From positions 1 to 42,613 of the forward strand of contig JBCCGT010000036.1 of assembly GCA_039029135.1 (NCBI GenBank): a stretch of DNA of 42,613 bases, given 5' to 3'. Position numbers and translations under genes: made by a program. The notes beneath the pieces are model-generated. The model did not search any database, was not told where the DNA came from, and saw nothing but the letters and a program-made list of their open reading frames with translations. Each line of letters opens with the position of its first letter. The first letter of the stretch is position 1. The DNA is from JALZVT01 sp039029135 (GTDB lineage: Bacteria; Pseudomonadota; Gammaproteobacteria; Pseudomonadales; Azotimanducaceae). This document shows, one piece after another, positions 1 to 7,129 of this stretch.

Positions 1-89
1 GCCGCTTCACTTCCGCCACCGCCTTCCCGGGGGGGGTGGGGCTCTTATGGTGTCATTGTCCGGGGTTATCTGCGGCCACTCTGCCCCCT

Positions 90-100
90 GACTCTGACCC
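90..100. repeat. Half-copy of the GACTCTGACCC motif
   Basis: The 11-mer GACTCTGACCC at this position recurs as the right arm of the perfect palindrome at 831-856. The two copies bracket the lower-GC membrane-protein gene at 148-759. That layout suggests REP-like elements or the edges of an inserted segment. Only one arm is present here. Confidence 0.5.
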
Positions 101-147
101 TCGCCATTCTGTTGGACAACCAAATCACAGACACAAGGAGAAAATTA

Positions 148-759
148 GTGGCGCTAGAAGCTGCAAACATCGAATGGCCGTATAGCGGCAAACCCGATGG
201 GCTTGCCGGAACAGGAGCGCTGCCTGCTGAGCGTTACTTGATGTGGTTGAGCTGCGTTTTCTTCACGGCGCTTCTAGTGATCGGTCAGCTTGTACGCGAT
301 GAAATTGCGTGGAACTGGTGGCATTGGGCGCTTTTCGCCGCTATCGCGTTCGACATCGCAGGGGGCGTCACGGCGAACACCCTCAACTCCTGCAAGAGAC
401 TGTATCTATCCCCCGTGAACGAGGCTGATCCACCGAACATCAGGCTATTCAAGAATCACTGGTTATTCGGCGCTCTACACGTTCACACGGTCGTTGTAGC
501 GGTCTTGTTCCCAACCGGCAGTCTGTTGGCGGGTGCGATCTGGTATTTGCTGCTCCTGGCATCCATCGGCATCACGCTAAAGACGCCGCTCTATCTTCGT
601 CGTCCCGTGGCGTTCACGCTCATTGTTACCGCCATCTGCACGTCCTTGTATTTTCTGCCGATCGCGGCTGGCTTCGAGTGGCTGATTCCGCTGATGTTCC
701 TGAAGAACGTTTACGGTCATAGCGTTAGAGAGGAACCGTATCGACCAGGGCCGGGATAG
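148..759 (+). CDS. Multi-pass membrane protein of unknown function
   Basis: A 203-residue protein that I do not recognise. Five hydrophobic stretches are visible, starting near ERYLMWLSCVFF, WWHWALFAAIAF, LFGALHVHTVVV, LLAGAIWYLLLL and VAFTLIVTAICTS, so it should lie in the inner membrane. A His-rich stretch (KNHWLFGALHVH) lies at the start of the third segment, and the tail reads KNVYGHSVREEPY. The GTG start at 148 is chosen because AAGGAG sits at 135-140, seven bases upstream; a TTG at 112 is in frame but lacks such a site. Its base composition is visibly lower in GC than the rest of the window and it is bracketed by GACTCTGACCC motifs, so transfer is likely. Confidence 0.75.
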   Translation: MALEAANIEWPYSGKPDGLAGTGALPAERYLMWLSCVFFTALLVIGQLVRDEIAWNWWHWALFAAIAFDIAGGVTANTLNSCKRLYLSPVNEADPPNIRLFKNHWLFGALHVHTVVVAVLFPTGSLLAGAIWYLLLLASIGITLKTPLYLRRPVAFTLIVTAICTSLYFLPIAAGFEWLIPLMFLKNVYGHSVREEPYRPGPG

Positions 760-830
760 CGCCTTTTGCAGTGCCGCGTTTAGCGGGATCCGAACCACCG
801 CTCAAACTGCGACAGCGCCTAGCAAAGGAT

Positions 831-856
831 GGGGTCAGAGTCGTGACTCTGACCCC
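831..856. repeat. Perfect 12-bp palindrome GGGGTCAGAGTC/GACTCTGACCCC (REP-like)
   Basis: The arms at 831-842 and 845-856 are perfect complements around a two-base loop (GT). The element abuts the stop codon of the glucokinase gene (857-859) and may terminate its minus-strand transcript, though no T-tract follows. From memory, palindromes with the core GGGGTCAGAGT are scattered in proteobacterial genomes and often lie near REP-associated tyrosine transposases. No such transposase is visible here. Confidence 0.6.
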
Positions 857-1834
857 TCACTCTAACCCCAGGTCTGTCAGCAGACCCTGCGCACACCGGA
901 TCGCGCCGGCCAGGCCCGGGTCGGGCTCGGTCACCAGGAAGGTGGGGATGTCGGCGACGAAGTGCGTCAGCGGACCGCGGGCTTCGAAGCGTTCGCGGAA
1001 ACGACTGCTGGCCAGCATCTCGGGGATGCGCGGCGGTATGCCGCCTGCCAGATAGATGCCGCCACGCGCGGCGAGCGTCAGCGCGAGGTTGCCCGCGCAG
1101 GCACCGAGCACCGCGCAGAACATGTCGATGACCTCTACGGCCAGCGGTTCGCCGTCGCGCGCCTGGTCGACGACGTCCGCAGGTTCGAGGGGCTCAACGT
1201 CCCTGCCGGCCATGGCCGCCAGCACCTCGTACAGATTGACCAGGCCGGGGCCGCTGGCCAGCGTCTCCCAGCGCACGACGCCATAGCGCGCTCGCAACCT
1301 GCCGAGCACCTCGGCCTCGCGCTCATTTCCAGGCGCGAAATCCGCGTTGCCGCCTTCGGACGGCAGCACGGAGCCGTCCGGCAGCACGATCCCAACGCCG
1401 AGTCCGGTGCCTGCACCGAGCACGCCGCGTACCCCGTCGGTCGGTTCGCGCAAATCGCCCAACGGCGCCACCGCGGTGTCCGCATGCACACCGTAGGCGA
1501 CGGCCTCGAAGTCGTTGATGACGCGCGTCGACCACAGGCCGATCTCGGCGAGCTCGCGCGCATCGAACTCGAGATGTCCATTCGTCAGCTTGCCGCGGCC
1601 GTCGCGAACCGGCCCTGCGACCGCGACAACGCACGCCGCTGGCTGAGCCCCGAAGGCGTCGAGGGCCTGCGTGATCAGACCCACGCCGCTGAGCTGTGGA
1701 TCCGCGCTGCGAAAATCCTGACGCGCGATAACCGCGCCGGTCGTCGCATCGGCTAGCGCAAAGCGCGCGTTCGTGCCGCCCACGTCGGCGACCAACACGC
1801 TCTGGCCCGCATTCACACTATCCGAATCACTCAT
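857..1834 (-). CDS. glk: Glucokinase (bacterial Glk family)
   Basis: 325 residues. Cytosolic kinase expected to phosphorylate glucose to glucose-6-phosphate with ATP. Visible motifs are the N-terminal phosphate-binding loop ADVGGTNARFAL, the catalytic region INDFEAVAYG with Asp108, the adenosine motif GAGTGLGVG, and a C-terminal glycine-rich segment IYLAGGIPPRI. ATG at 1834 is preferred over the in-frame TTG at 1840. One oddity: the sugar-binding segment, which usually reads EGGH, here reads EGGNADF with Asn163 in place of the histidine that contacts glucose in E. coli Glk. Substrate choice may therefore differ. The gene is transcribed away from the F420 genes, separated from the first LLM gene by 193 bases. 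Confidence 0.88.
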   Translation of the reverse strand: MSDSDSVNAGQSVLVADVGGTNARFALADATTGAVIARQDFRSADPQLSGVGLITQALDAFGAQPAACVVAVAGPVRDGRGKLTNGHLEFDARELAEIGLWSTRVINDFEAVAYGVHADTAVAPLGDLREPTDGVRGVLGAGTGLGVGIVLPDGSVLPSEGGNADFAPGNEREAEVLGRLRARYGVVRWETLASGPGLVNLYEVLAAMAGRDVEPLEPADVVDQARDGEPLAVEVIDMFCAVLGACAGNLALTLAARGGIYLAGGIPPRIPEMLASSRFRERFEARGPLTHFVADIPTFLVTEPDPGLAGAIRCAQGLLTDLGLE

Positions 1835-2027
1835 GCTCAAACTCTAGCAGTTCAGCAGATGACGTTGACCAGGCGAGGCGCGGGGTAGCCCAGGAATCGC
1901 GCGGAGATGGTCCGCAGCCGATTTCGTGTGTCAGTATCCCCGCGGGCGAGTCGCGCAACACCGACGCGGCTGCACCAGACAAACACGGCCCCAAAATCGA
2001 TTCCAGGGGCACACAGGAGACCAACGC

Positions 2028-2960
2028 ATGACCGTGGGCGCAGGCATCGGCATCGCCAACTTCAACTTCGACGACGCGGCCGGCTTTTGGCGCTGGGTGG
2101 ATCTCTGCGAATCCGGCGGCGTTGACTCCATCTGGCAGAGCGATCGGCTGATCTCGCGTGATCCACAGCTCGAGTGTCTGTCCACCATGGCGGCGCTGGC
2201 GGGTCGCACCAAACGGCTGAAGTTCGGCATGAACGTCGCGAGCCTGGGCTGGCGCGATCCGGTGCTGACGGCCAAGACCTGCGCGACCATCGACTTCCTC
2301 AGCGACGGCCGCATGCTGCCCGCGTTCGGCGTGGGCAGCGCGCGCAGCCGCGATTTCGTCGCCACCGGCAAGCCGACCGCCAAGCGCGGCGCCCGAACGG
2401 ACGAGGCGATCCAGATCCTCACCGAGCTGTGGCGCGACGGCGAGTGCAGCTTCCAGGGCGAGCACTACCAGCTCCGTCGGGCGAGCATCGCGCCCCAGCC
2501 CGTGCAGCAGCCGCTGCCGCTGTGGCTCGGCGGTTCGGCGCGCGCGGCTATTGAGCGCACGGCCCGCTGGGGCACCGGCTGGCAGGCCGGCATCGAATCC
2601 CCTGAAGAGATCGCCCCGGTCATCGCCGCGATCAAGGCGCGCACCAGCGAGCTTGGCCGCGCCATCGACGAGGACCACTTTGGCGCCGGGTTCGCGTTTC
2701 GCTTCGGCCCCGCCGACCACCCGGTGGTGACCGCCTACGAACGTCTCCTCACCGAACGGCTGGGAAAGCAGGCAGACGGCTTCCTCGCCACGGGCGACGC
2801 CGACAGCATCATGGCGCTGTTGGATCGCTTCCACGCCGCCGGCGCGCACAAGTTCGTGCTGCGTCCGATGGCCAGCGGTACCGAAGACGTGCTGGAGCAG
2901 ACGCGGCTGATGATCGACCAGCTTCTGCCCGCGATCGCACGCTACAATCAGCCGGCCTGA
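2028..2960 (+). CDS. LLM-class (luciferase-like) F420-dependent oxidoreductase
   Basis: 310 residues of the luciferase-like TIM-barrel fold. Typical family stretches are GVDSIWQSDRL near residues 31-41, KFGMNVASLGWRDPV, TIDFLSDGRMLPAFGVG and PLPLWLGGSARAAIERTARW. These enzymes transfer hydride between F420 and a substrate; the substrate cannot be read from sequence. It is not an F420-dependent glucose-6-phosphate dehydrogenase of the Fgd1 type: the catalytic His40 region of Fgd1 is replaced by SDRL with Arg40. The ATG at 2028 has AGGAGA at 2015-2020; a longer in-frame reading from 1926 lacks support. It stands directly before a lipoprotein gene and close to the F420 biosynthesis genes, which supports F420 rather than FMN as cofactor. 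Confidence 0.85.
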   Translation: MTVGAGIGIANFNFDDAAGFWRWVDLCESGGVDSIWQSDRLISRDPQLECLSTMAALAGRTKRLKFGMNVASLGWRDPVLTAKTCATIDFLSDGRMLPAFGVGSARSRDFVATGKPTAKRGARTDEAIQILTELWRDGECSFQGEHYQLRRASIAPQPVQQPLPLWLGGSARAAIERTARWGTGWQAGIESPEEIAPVIAAIKARTSELGRAIDEDHFGAGFAFRFGPADHPVVTAYERLLTERLGKQADGFLATGDADSIMALLDRFHAAGAHKFVLRPMASGTEDVLEQTRLMIDQLLPAIARYNQPA

Positions 2961-2982
2961 GCCTCACAACCGGAGACACTGC

Positions 2983-3459
2983 ATGCACGCCTGTCGGGCC
3001 TTACAGCGACGTCGCCAAACAGCCGATGCGCTCGCATCGGGGCTGGCTGTCGCCGTGCTGTTGCTGTTCATGACCGCCTGCAGCGAGCCGTTCGTCGTTC
3101 TGCCCGGCGGCCAGCTGCCTGGCAAGGTCGCCGCGCCGCCCGCCCTGTGGGGCGACGTACCGGAGACCATCGACATCGAGAGCCGGCCGGATGACCCCTA
3201 CAGCGTCATCGTCTGGGCCGTCGGCCTGGGACCCGATCTATACGTCGCGACCAGCGGCGAGGGCACCAACTGGACCCGGCATTTCGACGCCAACCCTCTG
3301 ATGCGCGCACGGATCGACTCGACCCTGTACGAGCTGAGTGCGGTGAAGATTGGCGATCCGACGGAGATGGCGCGGGTGATAGCGGCCTATGAGGCGAAAT
3401 ACGATACCGAGCCCGCGGCCTTCAGCAGCGGCATGATCTATCGGCTGGATCGGCGCTAG
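2983..3459 (+). CDS. Putative lipoprotein, possible split-barrel domain
   Basis: 158 residues. An N-terminal hydrophobic stretch (ASGLAVAVLLLFM) leads to a lipobox-like MTAC with Cys33, so the mature protein is probably lipid-anchored outside the inner membrane. The mature part (about 120 residues) has the feel of the small flavin/deazaflavin split-barrel proteins: a strand-rich run around YSVIVWAVGLGPDLYVATS, then GTNWTRHFDANPL and an acidic helical region before the end. That resemblance is weak and judged by eye. It begins 22 bases after the LLM oxidoreductase stop, so the two are probably co-transcribed. If it is a split-barrel protein it would be unusual as a lipoprotein, because F420 is normally cytosolic. 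Confidence 0.7.
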   Translation: MHACRALQRRRQTADALASGLAVAVLLLFMTACSEPFVVLPGGQLPGKVAAPPALWGDVPETIDIESRPDDPYSVIVWAVGLGPDLYVATSGEGTNWTRHFDANPLMRARIDSTLYELSAVKIGDPTEMARVIAAYEAKYDTEPAAFSSGMIYRLDRR

Positions 3460-3502
3460 CCCGAGACGGCCAAAGCGCGCGCCAAGCACGCCCACGTCCC
3501 TG

Positions 3503-3582
3503 GGGCACTCGTCCCTGAGTGCCCATGCGAGTAGTCCTCCATAAGCACTCGATCCTTCGCCCCGACGATCGACACGTCGGGG
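3503..3582. terminator. Two hairpins between convergent genes
   Basis: Stem one pairs GGGCACTC (3503-3510) with GAGTGCCC (3517-3524) over a six-base loop. Stem two pairs CCCCGACG (3560-3567) with CGTCGGGG (3575-3582) over seven bases. Both lie between the convergent lipoprotein and LLM genes. Neither has a clear T-tract, so intrinsic termination is only a guess; they may act as 3' end stabilisers. Confidence 0.35.
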
Positions 3583-3652
3583 TACGGCTACCCGTCCGCA
3601 CCAGTTATCTGCGCGGACGCCGCAATTTCTCCCACCCAGACCTAGATCGAGA

Positions 3653-4564
3653 TCAGGTCAGGCTGCCGAGAAAGTCGAGCGTGCGCTCGCGAACGCCCGG
3701 CTCGGTGTCGATCACCGCGGCGTTGAGCTGGGTGACGCCCGCGCTGCGCAGACGCTCGATGTCGCCGCGCAGCGCGTTTTCGTCGCCCAGCAGCGCGATG
3801 TCGGCCGGTCCGGCGGCGCCCTCGCGATCCAGCATCGCGCGATAGCTGGGCAGCTGGCCGTAGATGGTCAGCGTCTCGGCAACCTGCGCCTTGGCCTCCT
3901 CGACCTTGGTCGTCAGGGCGATCGGGATGCCGGCGACGATCTGCGGCGCGGCGCGGCCCGCCGCATCCGCCGCGGCGTTAATGTTCTTCGCGATGTGATC
4001 CTCCAGCGTCCTGGGGCCCACCATCCAGGTGTTGGTGCCGTCGGCCAGCTCGCCCGCGACCTTCAGCATCGCGGGTCCAAGCGCCGCGATGACCACGGGC
4101 ACGGGCTCGGCGCCGGGAATGTCGAGCGTGACGCCGTTGACCCGATACTCCTCGCCGTTGAAGTTGCAGGTCTCGCCGCGCAGCAGCGGCATCAGCACGC
4201 TCAGGTACTCGCGCATGTGCGTGGCACGGCGGGCATAGGACAGCCCCAGCATGTTCTCGATCACCACCTGGTGCGACAGGCCGATGCCGAGCGTGAAGCG
4301 ATTGCCCGAGGCGGCCGCCGCGGTCATCGCCTGCTGGGCAAGCGCGGTCGGGTGGCGCGGATAGGTGGGCGTGACCGCCGTGCCGAGCCGGACGCGCTCG
4401 GTTTCCCGGCCCGCCATCGACAGCGTCGAAATGGCATCGAAGCTGAAGATGTTCGCCATCCAGGCGGTGTCGAAGCCGCGCGCTTCGACGTCCCGGATCG
4501 TCGCGATCACGTCGTCCAGCCGCATGTTGGTGCCGTCCGCACCGATCATTACGCCGATTTTCAT
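3653..4564 (-). CDS. LLM-class F420-dependent oxidoreductase (MSMEG_4879-like)
   Basis: 303 residues, a single luciferase-like TIM barrel. Recognisable stretches are MKIGVMIGADG at the N terminus, FDTAWMANIFSFDAI, RVRLGTAVTPTYPRHP, GNRFTLGIGLSH and YARRATHMREYL. The overall pattern resembles the actinobacterial MSMEG_4879-type F420 enzymes, a recollection rather than a search result. The start at 4564 has an AAGGGG-type ribosome binding site nearby. It is divergent from the NADPH:F420 reductase gene with 108 bases between them, which fits shared regulation of an F420 user and the enzyme that reduces F420. Substrate unknown. Confidence 0.85.
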   Translation of the reverse strand: MKIGVMIGADGTNMRLDDVIATIRDVEARGFDTAWMANIFSFDAISTLSMAGRETERVRLGTAVTPTYPRHPTALAQQAMTAAAASGNRFTLGIGLSHQVVIENMLGLSYARRATHMREYLSVLMPLLRGETCNFNGEEYRVNGVTLDIPGAEPVPVVIAALGPAMLKVAGELADGTNTWMVGPRTLEDHIAKNINAAADAAGRAAPQIVAGIPIALTTKVEEAKAQVAETLTIYGQLPSYRAMLDREGAAGPADIALLGDENALRGDIERLRSAGVTQLNAAVIDTEPGVRERTLDFLGSLT

Positions 4565-4634
4565 GCTGTCCCCTTCTTGGTCTGCTTCGGTCTAGTGACC
4601 GCAGAAGGCTAACGCATTCGCGCGGCCACGCGGG

Positions 4635-4640
4635 TATATT
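4635..4640 (+). promoter_or_regulatory. Possible -10 element (TATATT) before the F420 reductase gene
   Basis: TATATT stands out in a GC-rich 108-base divergent intergenic region and would place a transcription start near 4647, about 26 bases before the ATG at 4673. No good -35 hexamer lies 16-18 bases upstream, so an activator or alternative sigma factor would be needed. Confidence 0.3.
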
Positions 4641-4672
4641 TGCCGGTTCCTCTCAAGTATTCGGAGAACGCC

Positions 4673-5329
4673 ATGAGCACGATCGCCATCCTGGGCGGCA
4701 CTGGGGACCTCGGCACGGGGCTTGCTATTCGCTGGTCCAAGGTTGGCCACGAGATCGTCATCGGATCTCGCACCCAGGAGAAGGCCGACGCCGCCGTCGA
4801 GGCGCTGAAGAAGATCAGCCCCGACACGCCGGCGCAGGCGATGGAGAACGCTGCCGCGGCGGCGGCCGGCGAGATCGTGGTGTTGACCGTCCCCTTCGCC
4901 CACCAGCTATCGACGCTCGAGAGCGTGCGCGACGGACTGACCGGCAAGATCCTGATCGACGTCACCGTGCCGCTGATGCCACCCAAGGTCGGCACGGTGC
5001 AGATGCCGGAAGAAGGCTCGGCCGGCAAGCGTGCCCAGGATTTTCTCGGTGACGACGTCATGGTCGTCACGGCGTTCCAGAACATCGCCGCGCACCTGCT
5101 GCAGGAGGACGTGCAGATCGAGTGCGACGTTCTGGTCGCAGGCAACAAGAAGGTCGCGCGCGACGCGGTGGTCGAACTGGTCGAGCAGGCCGGCATGAAC
5201 GGCTGGCACGCGGGTCCGATCGAAAACTCTGCGGCCGCCGAGGCGCTGACCTCGATCCTGATCCAGATCAATCGCAAACACGACATCTCTCATTCCGGCA
5301 TCAAGATCGTCGGCCAGTCGGATCACTGA
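4673..5329 (+). CDS. npdG: NADPH-dependent F420 reductase
   Basis: 218 residues. Cytosolic enzyme that moves hydride between NADPH and F420 (Fno/NpdG family). The Rossmann start TIAILGGTGDLGTGLAIRW carries the dinucleotide loop, and GSRTQEKA supplies the Ser-Arg-Thr that recognises the NADP 2'-phosphate. Downstream come VVLTVPFAHQLSTLES, ILIDVTVPLMP, GKRAQDFLGDD and VTAFQNIAAHLL, all characteristic of the family. ATG at 4673 follows a GGAG at 4663-4666; an in-frame TTG at 4640 is rejected. It lies six bases before cofE, so it is the first gene of a reductase-cofE-cofD operon. No Fgd is seen in the window, so this is the only visible source of F420H2. Confidence 0.92.
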   Translation: MSTIAILGGTGDLGTGLAIRWSKVGHEIVIGSRTQEKADAAVEALKKISPDTPAQAMENAAAAAAGEIVVLTVPFAHQLSTLESVRDGLTGKILIDVTVPLMPPKVGTVQMPEEGSAGKRAQDFLGDDVMVVTAFQNIAAHLLQEDVQIECDVLVAGNKKVARDAVVELVEQAGMNGWHAGPIENSAAAEALTSILIQINRKHDISHSGIKIVGQSDH

Positions 5330-5335
5330 CGCGCC

Positions 5336-6103
5336 ATGGCCGAGCCCGCGCTGTCGCTGAAGCCGCTGCGCCAGGTGCCGATGGTGGTGCCCGGCGACGA
5401 CCTGGCGGCCGTGCTGCTCGCCGCGGTGACCGCGGAGAGCCTGGAACTGCGCGACGGCGACGTGCTCGCGATCGCGCAGAAAATCGTCTCCAAGGCCGAA
5501 GGCCGCCAGGTGGCGCTGGCCAGCGTCACGCCCGGCGCGGAGGCGCAGGAGCTGGCGGCCTACACCGACAAGGACCCACGGCTGGTACAGCTCATACTCG
5601 ACGAGTCGACCGAAGTCCTACGCAAGAAGCCCGGCGTGATCATCGTCCGCCACCGGCTGGGTCTGGTGGGCGCAAACGCGGGCATCGACCAATCGAACAT
5701 CGATCACGGCTCGTCCGAGGAGGCCTTGCTGCTACCGGTCGACCCCGATGCGTCGGCGGGCGCGCTGCGCGACAACCTGCGCGAGCGCGCCGGTGTGAAC
5801 GTCGGCGTCATCATCACCGACAGCATGAACCGACCCTGGCGACTGGGCACGATCGGCGGGGCTATCGGCTGCGCCGGCGTGAAGGTGCTGGACGATTATC
5901 GCGGCGGCGAGGATCTGTACGGTCGCGAGCTGAAGGTCACGCTCATCAATCGCGCGGACGCGCTGGCGGGCGCCGCGACCCTGCTGATGGGCGAGACGAC
6001 CGAGAAGGTGCCGGCGGTGCTGATTCGGGGTCTGGATCCGATCGAGACCAGCGACCGCGCCAGCGACATCCCGCGCCCGCTCGAAGAGGACATGTTCCGC
6101 TGA
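5336..6103 (+). CDS. cofE: Coenzyme F420-0:L-glutamate ligase CofE
   Basis: 255 residues, the full length of a stand-alone CofE. It adds glutamate to F420-0, and further glutamates, using GTP. Visible motifs are LELRDGDVLAIAQKIVSKAEG, IIVRHRLGLVGANAGIDQSN, NVGVIITDSMNRPWRLGT and TLLMGETTEKVPAVLIRG. The C-terminal nitroreductase domain found fused in actinobacterial FbiB is absent, since the protein ends at LEEDMFR. The gene starts six bases after the reductase stop, and its TGA overlaps the inferred CTG start of cofD, giving translational coupling. Confidence 0.93.
   Translation: MAEPALSLKPLRQVPMVVPGDDLAAVLLAAVTAESLELRDGDVLAIAQKIVSKAEGRQVALASVTPGAEAQELAAYTDKDPRLVQLILDESTEVLRKKPGVIIVRHRLGLVGANAGIDQSNIDHGSSEEALLLPVDPDASAGALRDNLRERAGVNVGVIITDSMNRPWRLGTIGGAIGCAGVKVLDDYRGGEDLYGRELKVTLINRADALAGAATLLMGETTEKVPAVLIRGLDPIETSDRASDIPRPLEEDMFR
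6084..6102 (+). promoter_or_regulatory. Ribosome binding site and CTG start of cofD
   Basis: AAGAGGA at 6084-6090 is nine bases upstream of CTG at 6100-6102, and this CTG overlaps the cofE stop as CTGA. No ATG, GTG or TTG occurs in the cofD frame between the cofE body and the first conserved residues. The site therefore decides a rare CTG start. Confidence 0.65.
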
Positions 6104-7035
6104 GCCGCTATCTGGCCATTACCGGCGGCGTCGGCGGCGCCAAGCTGGCCCTGGGGCTGGCCGAGCGGCTGGCGCCCGACGAGATCGCCTTCGTCGTTAA
6201 TACCGGCGACGACTTCGAACATCTCGGCTTTCACATCAGCCCGGATCTCGACACCCTGACCTACACGCTGGCAGGCGTGGCCAATCAGACCTACGGCTGG
6301 GGGCGCAAAGGCGAGACGTGGCAGTTCATTGGCGCACTGGAGGCGCTGGGCGGCGAGTCCTGGTTCCGCCTGGGCGATCTCGATCTGGCGCTGCACGTCA
6401 GACGCCGCGAACTGCTCGCCGCGGGTGCCGGCCTGGCCGAGGCGACGCGGCAGATCGCCGACGCCTTCGGCATCCCAAACACCATCTGGCCGATGAGCGA
6501 CGACCCGGTGCGCACCGTGGTCCATACCGTCGAGGATGGCGAGCTGCCCTTTCAGCACTACTTCGTTCGCGAACGCTGCGCGCCCGCCGTCAGCGGATTC
6601 GAGTTTCGGGGGCTCGAGCAGGCTCGCCCCAATCCCGAGTTCCTGCAAGCGCTGACTGACTGCGCCGGCGTGATCATCTGTCCGTCGAACCCCTTCGTGA
6701 GCGTCGATCCAATCCTGAATCTGCCCGGCGTGCGGGCGGCGCTGGCGCAGTGCAGCGCGCCGATCGTCGCCGTCTCGCCGATCGTCAGCGGGCTCGCGAT
6801 CAAGGGTCCCGCGGCCAAGATGATGAGCGAGCTGGGCGTCCCGAACACTGCCGCCGCGGTCGCCGCACACTACGACGGGCTGATCAGCGGCTTCGTGCTG
6901 GACGCAGAGGACGTCGATCTCGCGACGAGCGTCGCGGTGCCAACACTCGCCACGCCCAGCGTGATGCGCACGATCGACGACAAGCGCGCGCTGGCGAGCG
7001 CCGTTCTCGACTTCGTAAAACAGCTCGCAAACTGA
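6100..7035 (+). CDS. cofD: 2-phospho-L-lactate transferase CofD (F420 biosynthesis)
   Basis: 311 residues. Transfers the phospholactyl-type moiety from the CofC product to FO, giving F420-0 or a variant. The N-terminal motif SRYLAITGGVGGAKLALGL is a textbook CofD start. FVVNTGDDFEHLGFHISPD and ICPSNPFVSVDPILN are further signatures, and the length fits the family. The open frame continues far upstream, but that part is a shadow of cofE; homology begins exactly at the CTG overlapping the cofE stop. Whether the donor carries 2-phospholactate, phosphoenolpyruvate or 3-phosphoglycerate cannot be told from sequence alone. A terminator for the opposing gene follows shortly after the stop. Confidence 0.92.
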   Translation: MSRYLAITGGVGGAKLALGLAERLAPDEIAFVVNTGDDFEHLGFHISPDLDTLTYTLAGVANQTYGWGRKGETWQFIGALEALGGESWFRLGDLDLALHVRRRELLAAGAGLAEATRQIADAFGIPNTIWPMSDDPVRTVVHTVEDGELPFQHYFVRERCAPAVSGFEFRGLEQARPNPEFLQALTDCAGVIICPSNPFVSVDPILNLPGVRAALAQCSAPIVAVSPIVSGLAIKGPAAKMMSELGVPNTAAAVAAHYDGLISGFVLDAEDVDLATSVAVPTLATPSVMRTIDDKRALASAVLDFVKQLAN

Positions 7036-7064
7036 TAGCGCGGCGCGCACCGATTCAAAGGCGC

Positions 7065-7098
7065 AAAAAAACGCCGGAGTCTTGCGACCCCGGCGTTT
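7065..7098 (-). terminator. Rho-independent terminator for the PEP-CTERM gene
   Basis: AAACGCCGG (7069-7077) pairs perfectly with CCGGCGTTT (7090-7098) around a 12-base loop. The seven A residues at 7065-7071 become a T-tract on the minus strand. It lies about 30 bases beyond the stop of the minus-strand PEP-CTERM gene and may also stop cofD transcripts from the other side. Confidence 0.8.
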
Positions 7099-7129
7099 CC
7101 CCCCAAGCACTCCTATCGAATGCGATGAC

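Noticed and set aside
2028..2960. F420-dependent glucose-6-phosphate dehydrogenase (Fgd), suggested by the nearby glucokinase
   Set aside because: The catalytic His region of Fgd1 is replaced by SDRL with Arg40, so only a general LLM assignment is justified.
5122..6099. A long in-frame extension upstream of cofD
   Set aside because: It overlaps cofE completely, reads as Arg/Gly-rich nonsense and has no CofD similarity before the CTG at 6100.
5336..6103. FbiB (CofE plus nitroreductase domain)
   Set aside because: The protein ends after the CofE domain at 255 residues and the next gene is CofD.
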